A stretch of DNA of 64,000 nt from Archangium gephyra (GTDB lineage: Bacteria; Myxococcota; Myxococcia; Myxococcales; Myxococcaceae), in assembly GCA_003243425.1 (NCBI GenBank), contig QFQP01000013.1:268343-332342 (forward strand). Direction: 5' to 3'. Both the position numbers and the translations under genes were made by a program. Every line of letters starts with the position of its first letter. The first letter of the stretch is position 1. Shown here piece by piece: positions 26,159 through 34,157 of the stretch. Under the pieces are notes generated by a model. The model had not been told where the DNA came from. It did no database searches and saw only the letters and a list, made by a program, of their open reading frames with translations.

Positions 26159-27019
26159 ATGGAGTCGCTGCGCCGCACCGCCAACAAGGTGGATGACGTC
26201 GTGTTTCAGGTGGAGCGTTTGCTGCTCCTGGTCTGCCTCGCGGCGATGACGGTGCTGGTGTCCGTCGACGTCGTGCAGCGCACCTTCTCTCGCCCGGTCG
26301 GCAAGACGGAAGGCGCGCTGCTCTCGGTGCTCTACCCAGACCCGACGCCGGAACAGACGGCGTTCGTGGTCGGCACGCTGGGGCCCGTGCTCTTCGGGCT
26401 CTTCGCGCTGGTGATGTGCGTGCTCGCGGCGCAGAGCGCGCGCAGCATCGCCGCTGAAAAAGTGAAGGGGCCGAAGCCTGCGTTCGGCAGGTCGGTCGCG
26501 ATCGGCGTGGGCGTGCTGCTCGGCCTGACGGTGTTCGTGAAGGGCGTGCTGTGGCTCTTTCCTTCGAGCGTGCCCGGCGCCCAGAAGTTCGCGCTCGGCT
26601 TCATGTTGTGGAGCGGCATGCTGGGCGCGTCACTGGCGACGCGCTCGCGCCGTCACATCATCCTCGACCCCATCAAGAAGAACCTCGACCCCGCGACGTT
26701 GAAGCCGTTCTCGCTCATCGGCGGCATCGTGACCTTCGTGTTCTGCGGGCTGCTCTCGCTGCTGGGGTGGATGCAGCTGCACGAGCAGTTCACCGAGTGG
26801 AGCCAGGGTGACGGCGTCGGCGTGTACGACGCGCTGCCGGTGCCGCTGTGGATCGGCACGTTGTCGATTCCCGTCACCTTCGGGGTGATGGCGCTGCGGT
26901 TCCTCGCGCAGGGCATTCACGACTTCAAATGGGGCCCGCCGAAAGGTGGCGCCGACGCGCACGGCGTCGATCTCGACGCGCTCGAAAAAGAGCAGCTGCC
27001 CATGCCGGAGGCCGAGTGA
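26159..27019 (+). CDS. dctQ: TRAP transporter small permease DctQ, enlarged
   Basis: 286 residues, against roughly 160-200 for usual DctQ. TM1 (LLLLVCLAAMTVLVSVDVVQRTF) carries the family DVxxR motif, and the conserved second helix plus HIILD loop appears at about residues 145-170 (MLWSGMLGASLATRSRRHIILD). Between them is an extra block of roughly 100 residues with two further hydrophobic helices (LGPVLFGLFALVMCVLAAQ; VAIGVGVLLGLTVFVKGVLW). Two more helices follow. DctQ couples the binding protein to DctM. The stop overlaps the dctM GTG start (GTGA). Confidence 0.85.
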   Translation: MESLRRTANKVDDVVFQVERLLLLVCLAAMTVLVSVDVVQRTFSRPVGKTEGALLSVLYPDPTPEQTAFVVGTLGPVLFGLFALVMCVLAAQSARSIAAEKVKGPKPAFGRSVAIGVGVLLGLTVFVKGVLWLFPSSVPGAQKFALGFMLWSGMLGASLATRSRRHIILDPIKKNLDPATLKPFSLIGGIVTFVFCGLLSLLGWMQLHEQFTEWSQGDGVGVYDALPVPLWIGTLSIPVTFGVMALRFLAQGIHDFKWGPPKGGADAHGVDLDALEKEQLPMPEAE

Positions 27020-28740
27020 ACTGGGTTCTCTACCTCGTGACGCTCGCGCTGGCCGTCGCCGCGTACCGCAAGCGGAAGATCGGCCTCGTGGTGTGGATCG
27101 CGCTGCTCTCGGGCGTCTTCTTCTTCACCGGCAAGACCGCGTTCCTGGTGTTGGGCTGCATCTCTGCTGCGCTGTTGCTCGGTCAGCCGCTGTTCGTGCT
27201 CATGGGCACGCTGGGCATGGTGCTGCTGGCCACGGTGTCGGGCTACAGCTCGCTCGATCAACAGGTGCTCGTGGTGCGCCGCCTGCTGGAGCTCGCCGGC
27301 AAAGAGGTACTGCTCGCCATTCCGTTCTTCGTGGTCGCCGGTGAGTTGATGACGCAGGGCAGCCTCGCGCGCCGGCTCATCGAATTCATGAAGGCCGCGT
27401 TCGGCTTCATTCCCGGTGGCCTCGCGGTGTCGGCGGTCGCCGGTTGCGTGTTCTTCGCGGCCATCTCCGGCAGCTCGCCCGTCACCGTCGTGGCCATCGG
27501 GTCGATCATGGTGCCGGCGCTGGTGAAGGCGAAGTACCCCGAGAACTTCTCCATCGGCCTGCTCACCACCGCAGGCTCGCTCGGCATTCTGATTCCGCCG
27601 TCGATCCCGATGATCGTCTATTCGATCATGGTTTCGTCGGCGACGCCGGTCGACCCGACCGACCTGTTCATCGCCGGTGTGATGCCCGGCCTGTTCATCG
27701 GCGCGCTGCTCGCGGGGTACTCGGTGGCGCAGGGCGTTCGTTTCAAGATTCCCCGCGAACCGTTCAGCGGAGCGCGCTTGTGGGAAGCCACGCGGCAGGG
27801 CTTCTGGTCGTTGCTGCTGCCCATCATCATTCTCGGCGGCATCTACTCGGGCATCTTCACCGCCACCGAAGCGTCGGCCGTCTCGGTCGTCTACGCGCTC
27901 GCCGTCGAGTGGTTCATCCACGGAGAGATGGACCGCAAGAAGCTGCTCGCCGTCGCTGAAGGTTCGATGACGGTGATGGGCAGCATCCTCGTCATCATCG
28001 CGCTGGCCATCGTCCTCAATTACTTCCTGGTCGATCAGCAGGTGCCCGACCTGATGGTCGAGTGGCTCAAGACGCTCAACCTCACGCCGAACTCGTTCCT
28101 CATCATCGTCAACGTCCTGCTGCTCATCGTCGGCTGCTTCATGGACATCATGAGCGCGATTCTGATCATCGCGCCGATGCTCGCGCCGATGGCCGCGGCC
28201 ATGGGCATCAACCCCATTCACATGGGCATCATCTTCATCGTGAACCTCGAGATCGGCTACCTCACGCCGCCGGTCGGGCTGAACCTCTTCGTGTCGAGCT
28301 CGCTGTTCAAGAAGGGCCTGGGCTTCGTGATTCGCGCCGTGCTGCCGACGTTGCTGATCATGCTCGGCAGTCTGGTGGTCATCACCTGGTGGCCGGGGCT
28401 TTCGTTGGGCCTCGTCGAGGCGCTGAAGGCCAAGCCGCCGCCGCCCGTGGTCGCGCCCGTGACGCCCAGTCCCGAAGACGTGAGGCCGCCCGAGCCCGGC
28501 AAGGTGAAGAGCCTCGAAGAGATGATGCGCGAGGCGAAAGAGAAGGGCGGCTCCGGTGCGACCGGCGAGGCCCCGAAGGTCAAGAGCCTCGAAGAAATGA
28601 TGCGTGAGGCGAAGCAGAAGAACGCCGGTGCCGACGAAGCGCCCGCGCCCACCGAGCCCGCCCGGGTCAAGAGCCTCGAAGAGATGATGCGCGAGGCCAA
28701 AGAGAAGGCAGCGCAGGAAGACGTCGAAGACGCGCGCTGA
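27016..28740 (+). CDS. dctM: TRAP transporter large permease DctM with repeat tail
   Basis: 574 residues from the GTG overlapping dctQ; the canonical DctM of about 430 residues occupies the first 440 or so. Family features: LAIPFFVVAGELM, AISGSSPVTVVAIGS, SLGILIPPSIPMIVYS, ATEASAVSVVYAL, MDIMSAILIIAPMLAP and NLEIGYLTPPVGLNLFVSS. It moves the substrate with sodium across the inner membrane. The extra C-terminal tail of about 130 residues is cytoplasmic or periplasmic, Pro/Glu/Lys-rich, and holds three copies of a 15-residue helix (annotated separately). Such a tail is not part of the known DctM fold. Confidence 0.93.
   Translation: MNWVLYLVTLALAVAAYRKRKIGLVVWIALLSGVFFFTGKTAFLVLGCISAALLLGQPLFVLMGTLGMVLLATVSGYSSLDQQVLVVRRLLELAGKEVLLAIPFFVVAGELMTQGSLARRLIEFMKAAFGFIPGGLAVSAVAGCVFFAAISGSSPVTVVAIGSIMVPALVKAKYPENFSIGLLTTAGSLGILIPPSIPMIVYSIMVSSATPVDPTDLFIAGVMPGLFIGALLAGYSVAQGVRFKIPREPFSGARLWEATRQGFWSLLLPIIILGGIYSGIFTATEASAVSVVYALAVEWFIHGEMDRKKLLAVAEGSMTVMGSILVIIALAIVLNYFLVDQQVPDLMVEWLKTLNLTPNSFLIIVNVLLLIVGCFMDIMSAILIIAPMLAPMAAAMGINPIHMGIIFIVNLEIGYLTPPVGLNLFVSSSLFKKGLGFVIRAVLPTLLIMLGSLVVITWWPGLSLGLVEALKAKPPPPVVAPVTPSPEDVRPPEPGKVKSLEEMMREAKEKGGSGATGEAPKVKSLEEMMREAKQKNAGADEAPAPTEPARVKSLEEMMREAKEKAAQEDVEDAR
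28501..28707 (+). repeat. Three 45-bp repeats encoding KVKSLEEMMREAKEK-type helices
   Basis: Copies at 28501-28545, 28576-28620 and 28663-28707 each encode [KR]VKSLEEMMREAK[EQ]K, separated by Gly/Ala/Pro-rich spacers of 10 and 14 residues. They lie in frame at the end of dctM. The charged, Met-Met-containing helix would be amphipathic and could serve as a repeated docking peptide. Confidence 0.9.
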
Positions 28741-28805
28741 GTCACCGTTTCAAAGTGCACACCGGGGATCGACGCGTGGATCCCCGATCGCTAAAGAGCC
28801 GCGGC

Positions 28806-29153
28806 ATGAAGACCACGAAGAAGAACGAGAGCGCCGTGCGGTTCGTCGTGCACACCGGCATGCCGGAGCTTCAGCGTGAAGCCAAGACGCGGGGCTGGCT
28901 CGACAAGGGCTGGAAGACGTTGTCGGTGCGTTGGCAGGAAGTGCGCTGGACCAACGACGGTTGGAAGACGTCACACGCGGTCGATGGCCGTGAAGGCACG
29001 TTCCCCGTCGCGGCGCCGGCGGGCACCGAGGTCGAGTTCGCGGTGCGCCTCGGCCTCGCCTGCCACGCCGACCATGACCAGAAGCAGGTGCAGAACCTGT
29101 CTGAAGTGTGGCTCAACAATGACGGCCGCAACTATCGGCAGGTGACGGCGTAA
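28806..29153 (+). CDS. Hypothetical protein, 115 residues
   Basis: Starts at the ATG of MKTTKKNES; 17 further open codons upstream look non-coding. Soluble, no signal. It contains two related Trp motifs, LDKGWKTLSVRWQEVRW and NDGWKTSHAV, then a beta-rich section (GTEVEFAVRLGLACHADHD) ending EVWLNNDGRNYRQVTA. The pattern suggests a small beta-sandwich, possibly carbohydrate-binding-like, but no family can be named. The TAA abuts the stop of the convergent outer-membrane protein gene with no gap. Confidence 0.6.
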   Translation: MKTTKKNESAVRFVVHTGMPELQREAKTRGWLDKGWKTLSVRWQEVRWTNDGWKTSHAVDGREGTFPVAAPAGTEVEFAVRLGLACHADHDQKQVQNLSEVWLNNDGRNYRQVTA

Positions 29154-30407
29154 TCACCACCGCGGGCGGAGCGTGGTTGTCCAGATGCCCATCACGCGCC
29201 ACTCGAAGCCGGTGGCGATCTGCGTCTGCAGCGTGCCTCCGGCGAAGTCGGCGCCGCGCGTCTGCAGTGAACCGGCCGCGAAGATGAGGCCCGCCTCCGT
29301 CGTGCGCTGACCGCGGTCGAGCACGGTGGAGATGGTGCCGCCGTAGCGGTTGATGCGCTCGGTGCCGATGTCCGATTCCTCGAGATCGCCCACGTTCGAA
29401 TGGTCGGTGAAGAAGCCGGCGCGCCACGGGCGGTTGAAGAGGTACAGCTCGACGCCCACGGCCACGTTGAACACCGTGTTGAGCGTGCGCGTCTCGAGCG
29501 TCTGGCCGGTCGCCTGATCGCGCAGCGAGATGTAGCGGTAGGGCGTGTAGGCGTTGAGGTCGAGCGCCACCGCCCACTGGCGCGCCTTTTCCCAGCCGAT
29601 GCCCGCGTTGAGGCGCCACGGCATCTCGAAGCGCGGCTCGATGATGCTGTCCTGAGAAGAGTGCGCGAAGACGCCGCTCTCCTTCGCGAAGCCGGCGCCA
29701 CGGATGTGGGCCTCGCCGAAGCCGAACACGTGCTGGAGCGGCAGGCGCACCGACAACCCGCTGCGAAACCCAGACAGCGGCTTCCACTGAATACCGAACG
29801 CGAGCGCGTGGCCGAGCGTCTGTTCGCTGCGCGTGTACGAGACCGACTCGAACAGCTTGTCGTTGTTGAGGTCGGAGGTGGTGCTCGTGGAGTAGCGCCG
29901 GTACATCGCCACCACCGACACCCCGATGCCCAGCGCGGGCGTCACCCGGTACGAGGCGGTATTGTAGATCGTGTAGACCGACTCGCTGGTCGAACTGGTG
30001 ACGAAGGTGTTGTTGCTCTTGCTGTTGATGAGCGTCTGCTTCGACTGGTCGTACGGCGAGAGAATGCTCACCGACAGGCCCCACTTCTCGGACAGGTGCA
30101 GCGGCCCGAGGTCGAGCCCGTGCACCTCGTAGGTGATGTTCGAGGGGATCGCCGAGAACCCGAAGCGCGAGTACTGGTTGAGGTCGCCCACCTGGCCGCG
30201 CAGCGTGCCGCCCTCGATGCTGTACACGCTGCCCGACACGTCGACCGTGAACGCGTCGCCGAAGCTCAGCGCGGCCGGGTTGTAGAACGTGTTGCTGCCT
30301 CCGGAGCCGAGCGCGGTCGCCGCTCCGCCCATGCCCGAGGCGCGCGGCGCGACCGGGTAGGCCTGGTAGTTCTGCGCCAGCACCAGCGCCAGCACGAGCG
30401 CGTTCAT
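29154..30407 (-). CDS. FadL/OmpP1-like outer-membrane protein
   Basis: 417 residues from the ATG of MNALVLALVLAQ, overlapping the upstream gene's TGA (ATGA). A short signal peptide is followed by the family's N-terminal signature: APRASGMGGAATALGSGGSNTFYNPAALSF, the hatch-domain region with the asparagine-proline turn typical of FadL/TodX transporters. The rest is alternating amphipathic strands and ends in a strand with terminal Trp (TTTLRPRW), as expected for barrel insertion by BAM. The family imports hydrophobic compounds such as fatty acids. Substrate unknown. It is the second gene of a two-gene unit. Confidence 0.75.
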   Translation of the reverse strand: MNALVLALVLAQNYQAYPVAPRASGMGGAATALGSGGSNTFYNPAALSFGDAFTVDVSGSVYSIEGGTLRGQVGDLNQYSRFGFSAIPSNITYEVHGLDLGPLHLSEKWGLSVSILSPYDQSKQTLINSKSNNTFVTSSTSESVYTIYNTASYRVTPALGIGVSVVAMYRRYSTSTTSDLNNDKLFESVSYTRSEQTLGHALAFGIQWKPLSGFRSGLSVRLPLQHVFGFGEAHIRGAGFAKESGVFAHSSQDSIIEPRFEMPWRLNAGIGWEKARQWAVALDLNAYTPYRYISLRDQATGQTLETRTLNTVFNVAVGVELYLFNRPWRAGFFTDHSNVGDLEESDIGTERINRYGGTISTVLDRGQRTTEAGLIFAAGSLQTRGADFAGGTLQTQIATGFEWRVMGIWTTTLRPRW

Positions 30408-31036
30408 CGGAACCTCAGGAGCAAGCCGATGCGCATGCCGCCGAACACCAGCGGCTGCACCCACGAGCGCTCCAGCGCCATGCCGGTGTCGTCGGTCGAT
30501 CCGTAGATCCGCGCGCGGAGGATCGGCACGAAGAGCTGCGCCGAGACGACGAGGCCGATCAACGAGTCTCGCGGCCACTCCACGTTGAACCGACCTCCGG
30601 CGGCGGCGACGGGCTGCCAGCCGCGCTGCACGGGGTTCGACTCGAACTTCGGCTCGACCAGCAACGCACCGCCGCGACCGAGCGCGCAGCCGCTGAGGTC
30701 CACCGTCGAGACGATCCACGAACCGCACACCCCACCGATGCCGCCGATGGCGAAGGCGTTGATGCTGCTCTCGTCGTTCATCTGCACCGCGGCGGGGAAC
30801 ACCGTCCACGCTTCGATGAGCCCCGACCACGTGGCGTTGCCGATGCGCAGCGACAGCGTGCCGCCCAGCAGGCTCTCCGGGTACACGCCCCACTCGGCAG
30901 AGAAGCCGCCGTTCAAACGAATCTGCGGGCCGGTGAGTGGAAACGGGCTGACCGGATCGTCGTGCAGCACCTCGGGCTCGACGACTTCGGGCTCACCCGC
31001 GGCGAGCGCCAGCAACAGCGCAGTGGTCATCAGCAT
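30404..31036 (-). CDS. Hypothetical outer-membrane-like exported protein
   Basis: 210 residues. An N-terminal hydrophobic segment (MLMTTALLLALAAG) looks like a signal peptide; an acidic Glu/Val/Pro linker follows. The remainder is Gly- and aromatic-rich alternating strands (GPQIRLNGGFSAEWGVYPESLLGGTLSLRIG) ending in MRIGLLLRFR, with a terminal aromatic-residue strand typical of small barrels. One Cys pair (GVCGSW, SGCALG) is present. No family is recognised. Coupled by ATGA overlap to the FadL-like gene, so the two barrels may act together. Confidence 0.6.
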   Translation of the reverse strand: MLMTTALLLALAAGEPEVVEPEVLHDDPVSPFPLTGPQIRLNGGFSAEWGVYPESLLGGTLSLRIGNATWSGLIEAWTVFPAAVQMNDESSINAFAIGGIGGVCGSWIVSTVDLSGCALGRGGALLVEPKFESNPVQRGWQPVAAAGGRFNVEWPRDSLIGLVVSAQLFVPILRARIYGSTDDTGMALERSWVQPLVFGGMRIGLLLRFR

Positions 31037-31057
31037 GCGGCGGGTCCCTCGAGAGCG

Positions 31058-31504
31058 TCAGAGCGTTCGTTCCAGCTCCCACGATGCCACCGTGAAGCCG
31101 TGCGCCTTGTACAAGTCCCCATCGCTCCCTGCATCTGTCCGCAGCGAGGTCGCCATCAACTGACACGACTTCGACTTCAGGTACGCCTCGGCTTCCTGCA
31201 GCAGCTGCTCGCGAACCCCGTGCGCACGCCACGACGGCGCCACGGTCAGCACCTGCAACACGCCGTGCTCCACGCCCGTCACCGGGTGTGGCCCGCGCAC
31301 CCGCACCAGCGCAGCCCCCACCGGTCGGCCCTGAAACTCGGCCACGATGAAACCCTCGGGCTCTTCGCTCAGCGCGCCGGTCATCATTTCCCGGAACGTC
31401 TCGAGCCAACGCTTGCGCGTCGGAAAGTGGTGCACCGTCTCGGCTTCCAGCGTCTCGAGCACCGGAAGGTCCTGCGCTTTGGCAATTCGAACGACCAGCG
31501 GCAT
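31058..31504 (-). CDS. GNAT-family N-acetyltransferase
   Basis: 148 residues from the ATG of MPLVVRIAKAQD; upstream in-frame codons look non-coding. GNAT elements: N-terminal strand-helix VRIAKAQDLPVLETLEAE, central strands EGFIVAEFQGRPVGAALVRVRG, and LQVLTVAPSWRAHGVREQLLQEAEAYLKSKSC, where the acetyl-CoA pyrophosphate loop (usually Q/RxxGxG/A) reads WRAHGV. The closing GDLYKAHGF matches the family YxxxGF element. Substrate unknown. Confidence 0.8.
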   Translation of the reverse strand: MPLVVRIAKAQDLPVLETLEAETVHHFPTRKRWLETFREMMTGALSEEPEGFIVAEFQGRPVGAALVRVRGPHPVTGVEHGVLQVLTVAPSWRAHGVREQLLQEAEAYLKSKSCQLMATSLRTDAGSDGDLYKAHGFTVASWELERTL

Positions 31505-31600
31505 GGCGGCGCCTCGTAGCTCAACGCGTAACTGGCCGGAAAGACGTCGAAGAAATTGACGGGTAGACGTTGAGCGCACATGCTGCTACCTGCGCCCACC

Positions 31601-32515
31601 ATGCGAACGATCCTGTTGGTGGGGGCAGTCTTCTTCGCGGCCTGCGGCGTGTCCGAGGCCGAACTGAACGAGTCGAACGACGTCACCGCGGAAGAGGCGG
31701 GCGAGCTCGGCACCTCGACGCGCAGCTACGTCACCTTCCGTCACGACCTGTACCGCCGCTGCGCGTGGCCCCGTTGCGGTGGGCTCTTCGTGCGCGACAT
31801 CAACCGTGCGTCGACGCGTGAAGAGTACGTGCTGGGCTGGGACTTCTCGCAGTCGGGCCTCTCGGAAGAAGTGCAGGCCGACGTGGCCAGCGCCGCCGGT
31901 GGCGAGCTCATCGTCTACGGCAAGCTCGGCCACACGCAGAGCAACGGCTTCCGCTCGTTCGTCGTCACGTCGGTCTGGCGCGGCATGCCGGGCGTCGCGT
32001 TCGCCGACACCGACACCTTCTACAAGGTCGAAGAGAAGGCCATTCGCTGCATCACCGCGCCGTGCCCCACCATGGAAGCCACGAAGCTGCACACCACGCA
32101 GAAGACGCTGCTCAACGACGTCGACGTGTCGCGGGCGGCCAGGACGCTGGTCGACACCAACTGGCTGACCTACCGCGTGACCGATGGCGAGGCGCTCGTG
32201 GCCGGCGCCGTGGTGAACGGCGCGCAGGTCGGCGCAGGGACCGAGAAGGTGCTCGCCGCCAGCCAGGTGTTCGTGAAGCTCCCCGACATGACGCGCTCCT
32301 GCGGCCGTCCGCTCATTCCGTCGTGCCCGGCGGGTCAGACCGTCATCTGGGCGCGTGACGCCAACCGCTGCATGATGCCCGCAGGCTGCGGCGGCGGCGG
32401 TGCGTGCACGGCTCAGGTGCCCACCTGCGACGACGGCTACGAGCTGATGTCGTGGACCGGCGGCCGCTTCGCCTGCACGCAGTACGCGTGCGACCCCACG
32501 TTCCTCATCGACTGA
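31601..32515 (+). CDS. Exported lipoprotein, DUF6748-like with Cys-rich end
   Basis: 304 residues from the second ATG (MRTILLVGAVFFAAC), which gives a clean lipobox at Cys15. The segment RHDLYRRCAWPRCGGLFVRDINR, with the later KAIRCITAPCPTMEATKLH, resembles the DUF6748 type of domain found in myxobacterial lipoproteins; I am moderately sure of this match. The C-terminal 60 residues are Cys-rich (SCGRPLIPSCPAGQ, CMMPAGCGGGGACTAQVPTC), probably disulfide-stabilised. No function is known. It is followed by a strong terminator. Confidence 0.65.
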   Translation: MRTILLVGAVFFAACGVSEAELNESNDVTAEEAGELGTSTRSYVTFRHDLYRRCAWPRCGGLFVRDINRASTREEYVLGWDFSQSGLSEEVQADVASAAGGELIVYGKLGHTQSNGFRSFVVTSVWRGMPGVAFADTDTFYKVEEKAIRCITAPCPTMEATKLHTTQKTLLNDVDVSRAARTLVDTNWLTYRVTDGEALVAGAVVNGAQVGAGTEKVLAASQVFVKLPDMTRSCGRPLIPSCPAGQTVIWARDANRCMMPAGCGGGGACTAQVPTCDDGYELMSWTGGRFACTQYACDPTFLID

Positions 32516-32540
32516 AGTCTCAAAGGCTGTCTCCCCAGCG

Positions 32541-32582
32541 ACGCCGTGTCGGGTTCGTTTCCCGGCGCGGCGTTCGTCTTTT
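32541..32582 (+). terminator. Rho-independent terminator
   Basis: A 13-bp stem (32541-32553 with 32561-32573), complete if two G-U pairs are allowed, with a TTCGTTT loop and then TCGTCTTTT. It lies between the lipoprotein gene and the stop codon of the convergent YkgJ-like gene. Confidence 0.8.
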
Positions 32583-33055
32583 CAGGGCTCAGCGTCGGCG
32601 CACCACTCGAGCATCGCGCGCGGCGCGGCCTCCGCGTCGACCGCGAGGTTCAACGCCGCGAGCCGGTCGAGCAGGGTGTTGGTGTCTTCCGACGGCACCT
32701 TCGCCGGCCCGGTGATGCGGTGGCAGAAGAACGTGCGGCAGCCGAAGGGCCGGCTCTCGTAGACGGTGCAGCGCTTGCCCTGGGCGTCGAGAAACGGGCA
32801 CGCCCCGTCGGGCCGCGGCGCGGGCATGGGGCGCCTGCTTCGCTTGAGCTGTTCTTCGAGCAGCTTCCACTCGCTGGGCCACAGAAACGGTTGCCGCTTC
32901 GTCACCGAGAGCTGACAACACTCGCCCGACGCTGGACACCCGTGACGGCTCCACGCCGCGTCGGCCTTCTGCAGCACGGCCTTCGTCTCGGTGACCGCGC
33001 GCCGCCACGCGATGCGCAAATCTCCAGAGCCGGGGGTCTCTTCAGCTAGCTTCAC
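32582..33055 (-). CDS. YkgJ-family cysteine-cluster protein
   Basis: 157 residues from a GTG; no better start is visible. Cysteines are arranged as in the YkgJ/UPF0153 family: SRHGCPASGECCQLSV, then GACPFLDAQGKRCTVYESRPFGCRTFFC. The family is thought to bind zinc or an iron-sulfur cluster; its biochemical role is not settled. Cytoplasmic, no signal. It is divergent from the zinc-finger membrane protein gene at 33087 with 31 bp between starts. Confidence 0.85.
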   Translation of the reverse strand: MKLAEETPGSGDLRIAWRRAVTETKAVLQKADAAWSRHGCPASGECCQLSVTKRQPFLWPSEWKLLEEQLKRSRRPMPAPRPDGACPFLDAQGKRCTVYESRPFGCRTFFCHRITGPAKVPSEDTNTLLDRLAALNLAVDAEAAPRAMLEWCADAEP

Positions 33056-33086
33056 GCGCTCCCACGTACCTCAAGGAACGACCTCC

Positions 33087-34091
33087 ATGCAGCCGGCCCC
33101 TGTCAGCGCGCTCTGCGCCATCCACTCCGGAGTTCCCGCCACGGTGGTCTGTGCACGCTGCGGCAACTTCATGTGCGTCACGTGCTCCGAGAACGGCACC
33201 CAGACGCAGTGCCCCGCCTGTCGCTCGCTGAACACCGACCAGTTCCCGTTCAACGCCGACGCCTCGTTGAGCGACCTGCTCAACAACGCCATCGAGGTGT
33301 TCAAGCGCGACCCGGCGAACATCATCATCGGGCTGGTGGTGTTCTTCGGCATCTCCATGGCCGGCAGCTTCGTCGCGCAGATCCTCAGCACCATCGTGAC
33401 CAACGTCGTCGGCGCCACCTACGACCAGACCAACCCGTTCAAGGACCTCGGCAAGTTCGCGCTCGCCATCGGCCTCGCGCAGGTCATCGCCATCGCGGTG
33501 AACCTCATCACCCAGGCCATCGCGCTCAGCGGCTACTACCGGTTGCTGATGGACGCGCTCATCGGTCGCAAGGCCGACGTGAGCCGCATGTTCAGCAAGA
33601 TCAAAGACGTGGGTCAGTTCGTGATTCTGCAGCTCCTGCAGGCGCTGATCTTCACCGTGCCGCTGATGATGATCCTGGGCGTGGTCGCGTTCGTGGCGGT
33701 TCGCAACGCGGGCTTCTCGTTCTCGAACCCGTCCGGCTTCAAGTTCGAATCACTCGTCACCCCCATCAACATGGCGCTCTTCGCGGGCACCTCGCTGCTG
33801 CTGATCGTCGTGTCGATCGTGGTGTTGCCGGTGACGCTCTTCTCGGTGCCCGAGCTCCTCATCGGCAACTGCACGCCGATCGAAGCCATCAAGCGCGCCT
33901 GGTCGCTGGCCGACGGGCAACGGCTGCGGGTGCTGGGCTACTCGCTCGTGATGGGGTTGCTGACGCTCGCCGGCTTCGTCGCCTGCTGCGTGGGTCTCTT
34001 CGCGGCCATCCCCGTCACCTACCTGCTGATCCTCTCGCTGTTCCTCGCCCTGCGAAATAGCTCGGATCTCCCGCGCCCCGACCACGACTGA
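33087..34091 (+). CDS. Membrane protein with N-terminal B-box-like zinc finger
   Basis: 334 residues, AAGGA upstream of the ATG. The first 45 residues hold CAIHSG, CARCG, CVTCS and CPACRS, a two-zinc B-box-like arrangement. The rest is a polytopic domain with about six helices (for example IIIGLVVFFGISMAGSFVAQIL and LLQALIFTVPLMMILGVVAFV), including an amphipathic segment with the motif IEAIKRAWSLADG near the penultimate helices. This resembles DUF975/glycerophosphoryl-diester-phosphodiesterase-type membrane domains by layout. Function unknown; zinc finger plus membrane domain suggests a regulatory or assembly role. Confidence 0.7.
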   Translation: MQPAPVSALCAIHSGVPATVVCARCGNFMCVTCSENGTQTQCPACRSLNTDQFPFNADASLSDLLNNAIEVFKRDPANIIIGLVVFFGISMAGSFVAQILSTIVTNVVGATYDQTNPFKDLGKFALAIGLAQVIAIAVNLITQAIALSGYYRLLMDALIGRKADVSRMFSKIKDVGQFVILQLLQALIFTVPLMMILGVVAFVAVRNAGFSFSNPSGFKFESLVTPINMALFAGTSLLLIVVSIVVLPVTLFSVPELLIGNCTPIEAIKRAWSLADGQRLRVLGYSLVMGLLTLAGFVACCVGLFAAIPVTYLLILSLFLALRNSSDLPRPDHD

Positions 34092-34097
34092 TATTGC

Positions 34098-34155
34098 GCA
34101 ATCGTTTGGTTGCATGCTCAGGTTGTGGTGCGTAGATGTGCAATCAGGAGGTTGC
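34098..34155 (+). promoter_or_regulatory. Paired palindromic operator candidate upstream of SRPBCC-ArsR
   Basis: GCAATC-N4-GGTTGC occurs at 34098-34113 and again at 34140-34155, start-to-start 42 bp, close to four helical turns. Both copies are followed by AT, and the second overlaps the ribosome site AGGAGG (34146-34151) of the SRPBCC gene. The most likely binder is the ArsR-type protein encoded in the same operon, giving autorepression; this is inference. Confidence 0.6.
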
Positions 34156-34157
34156 AT

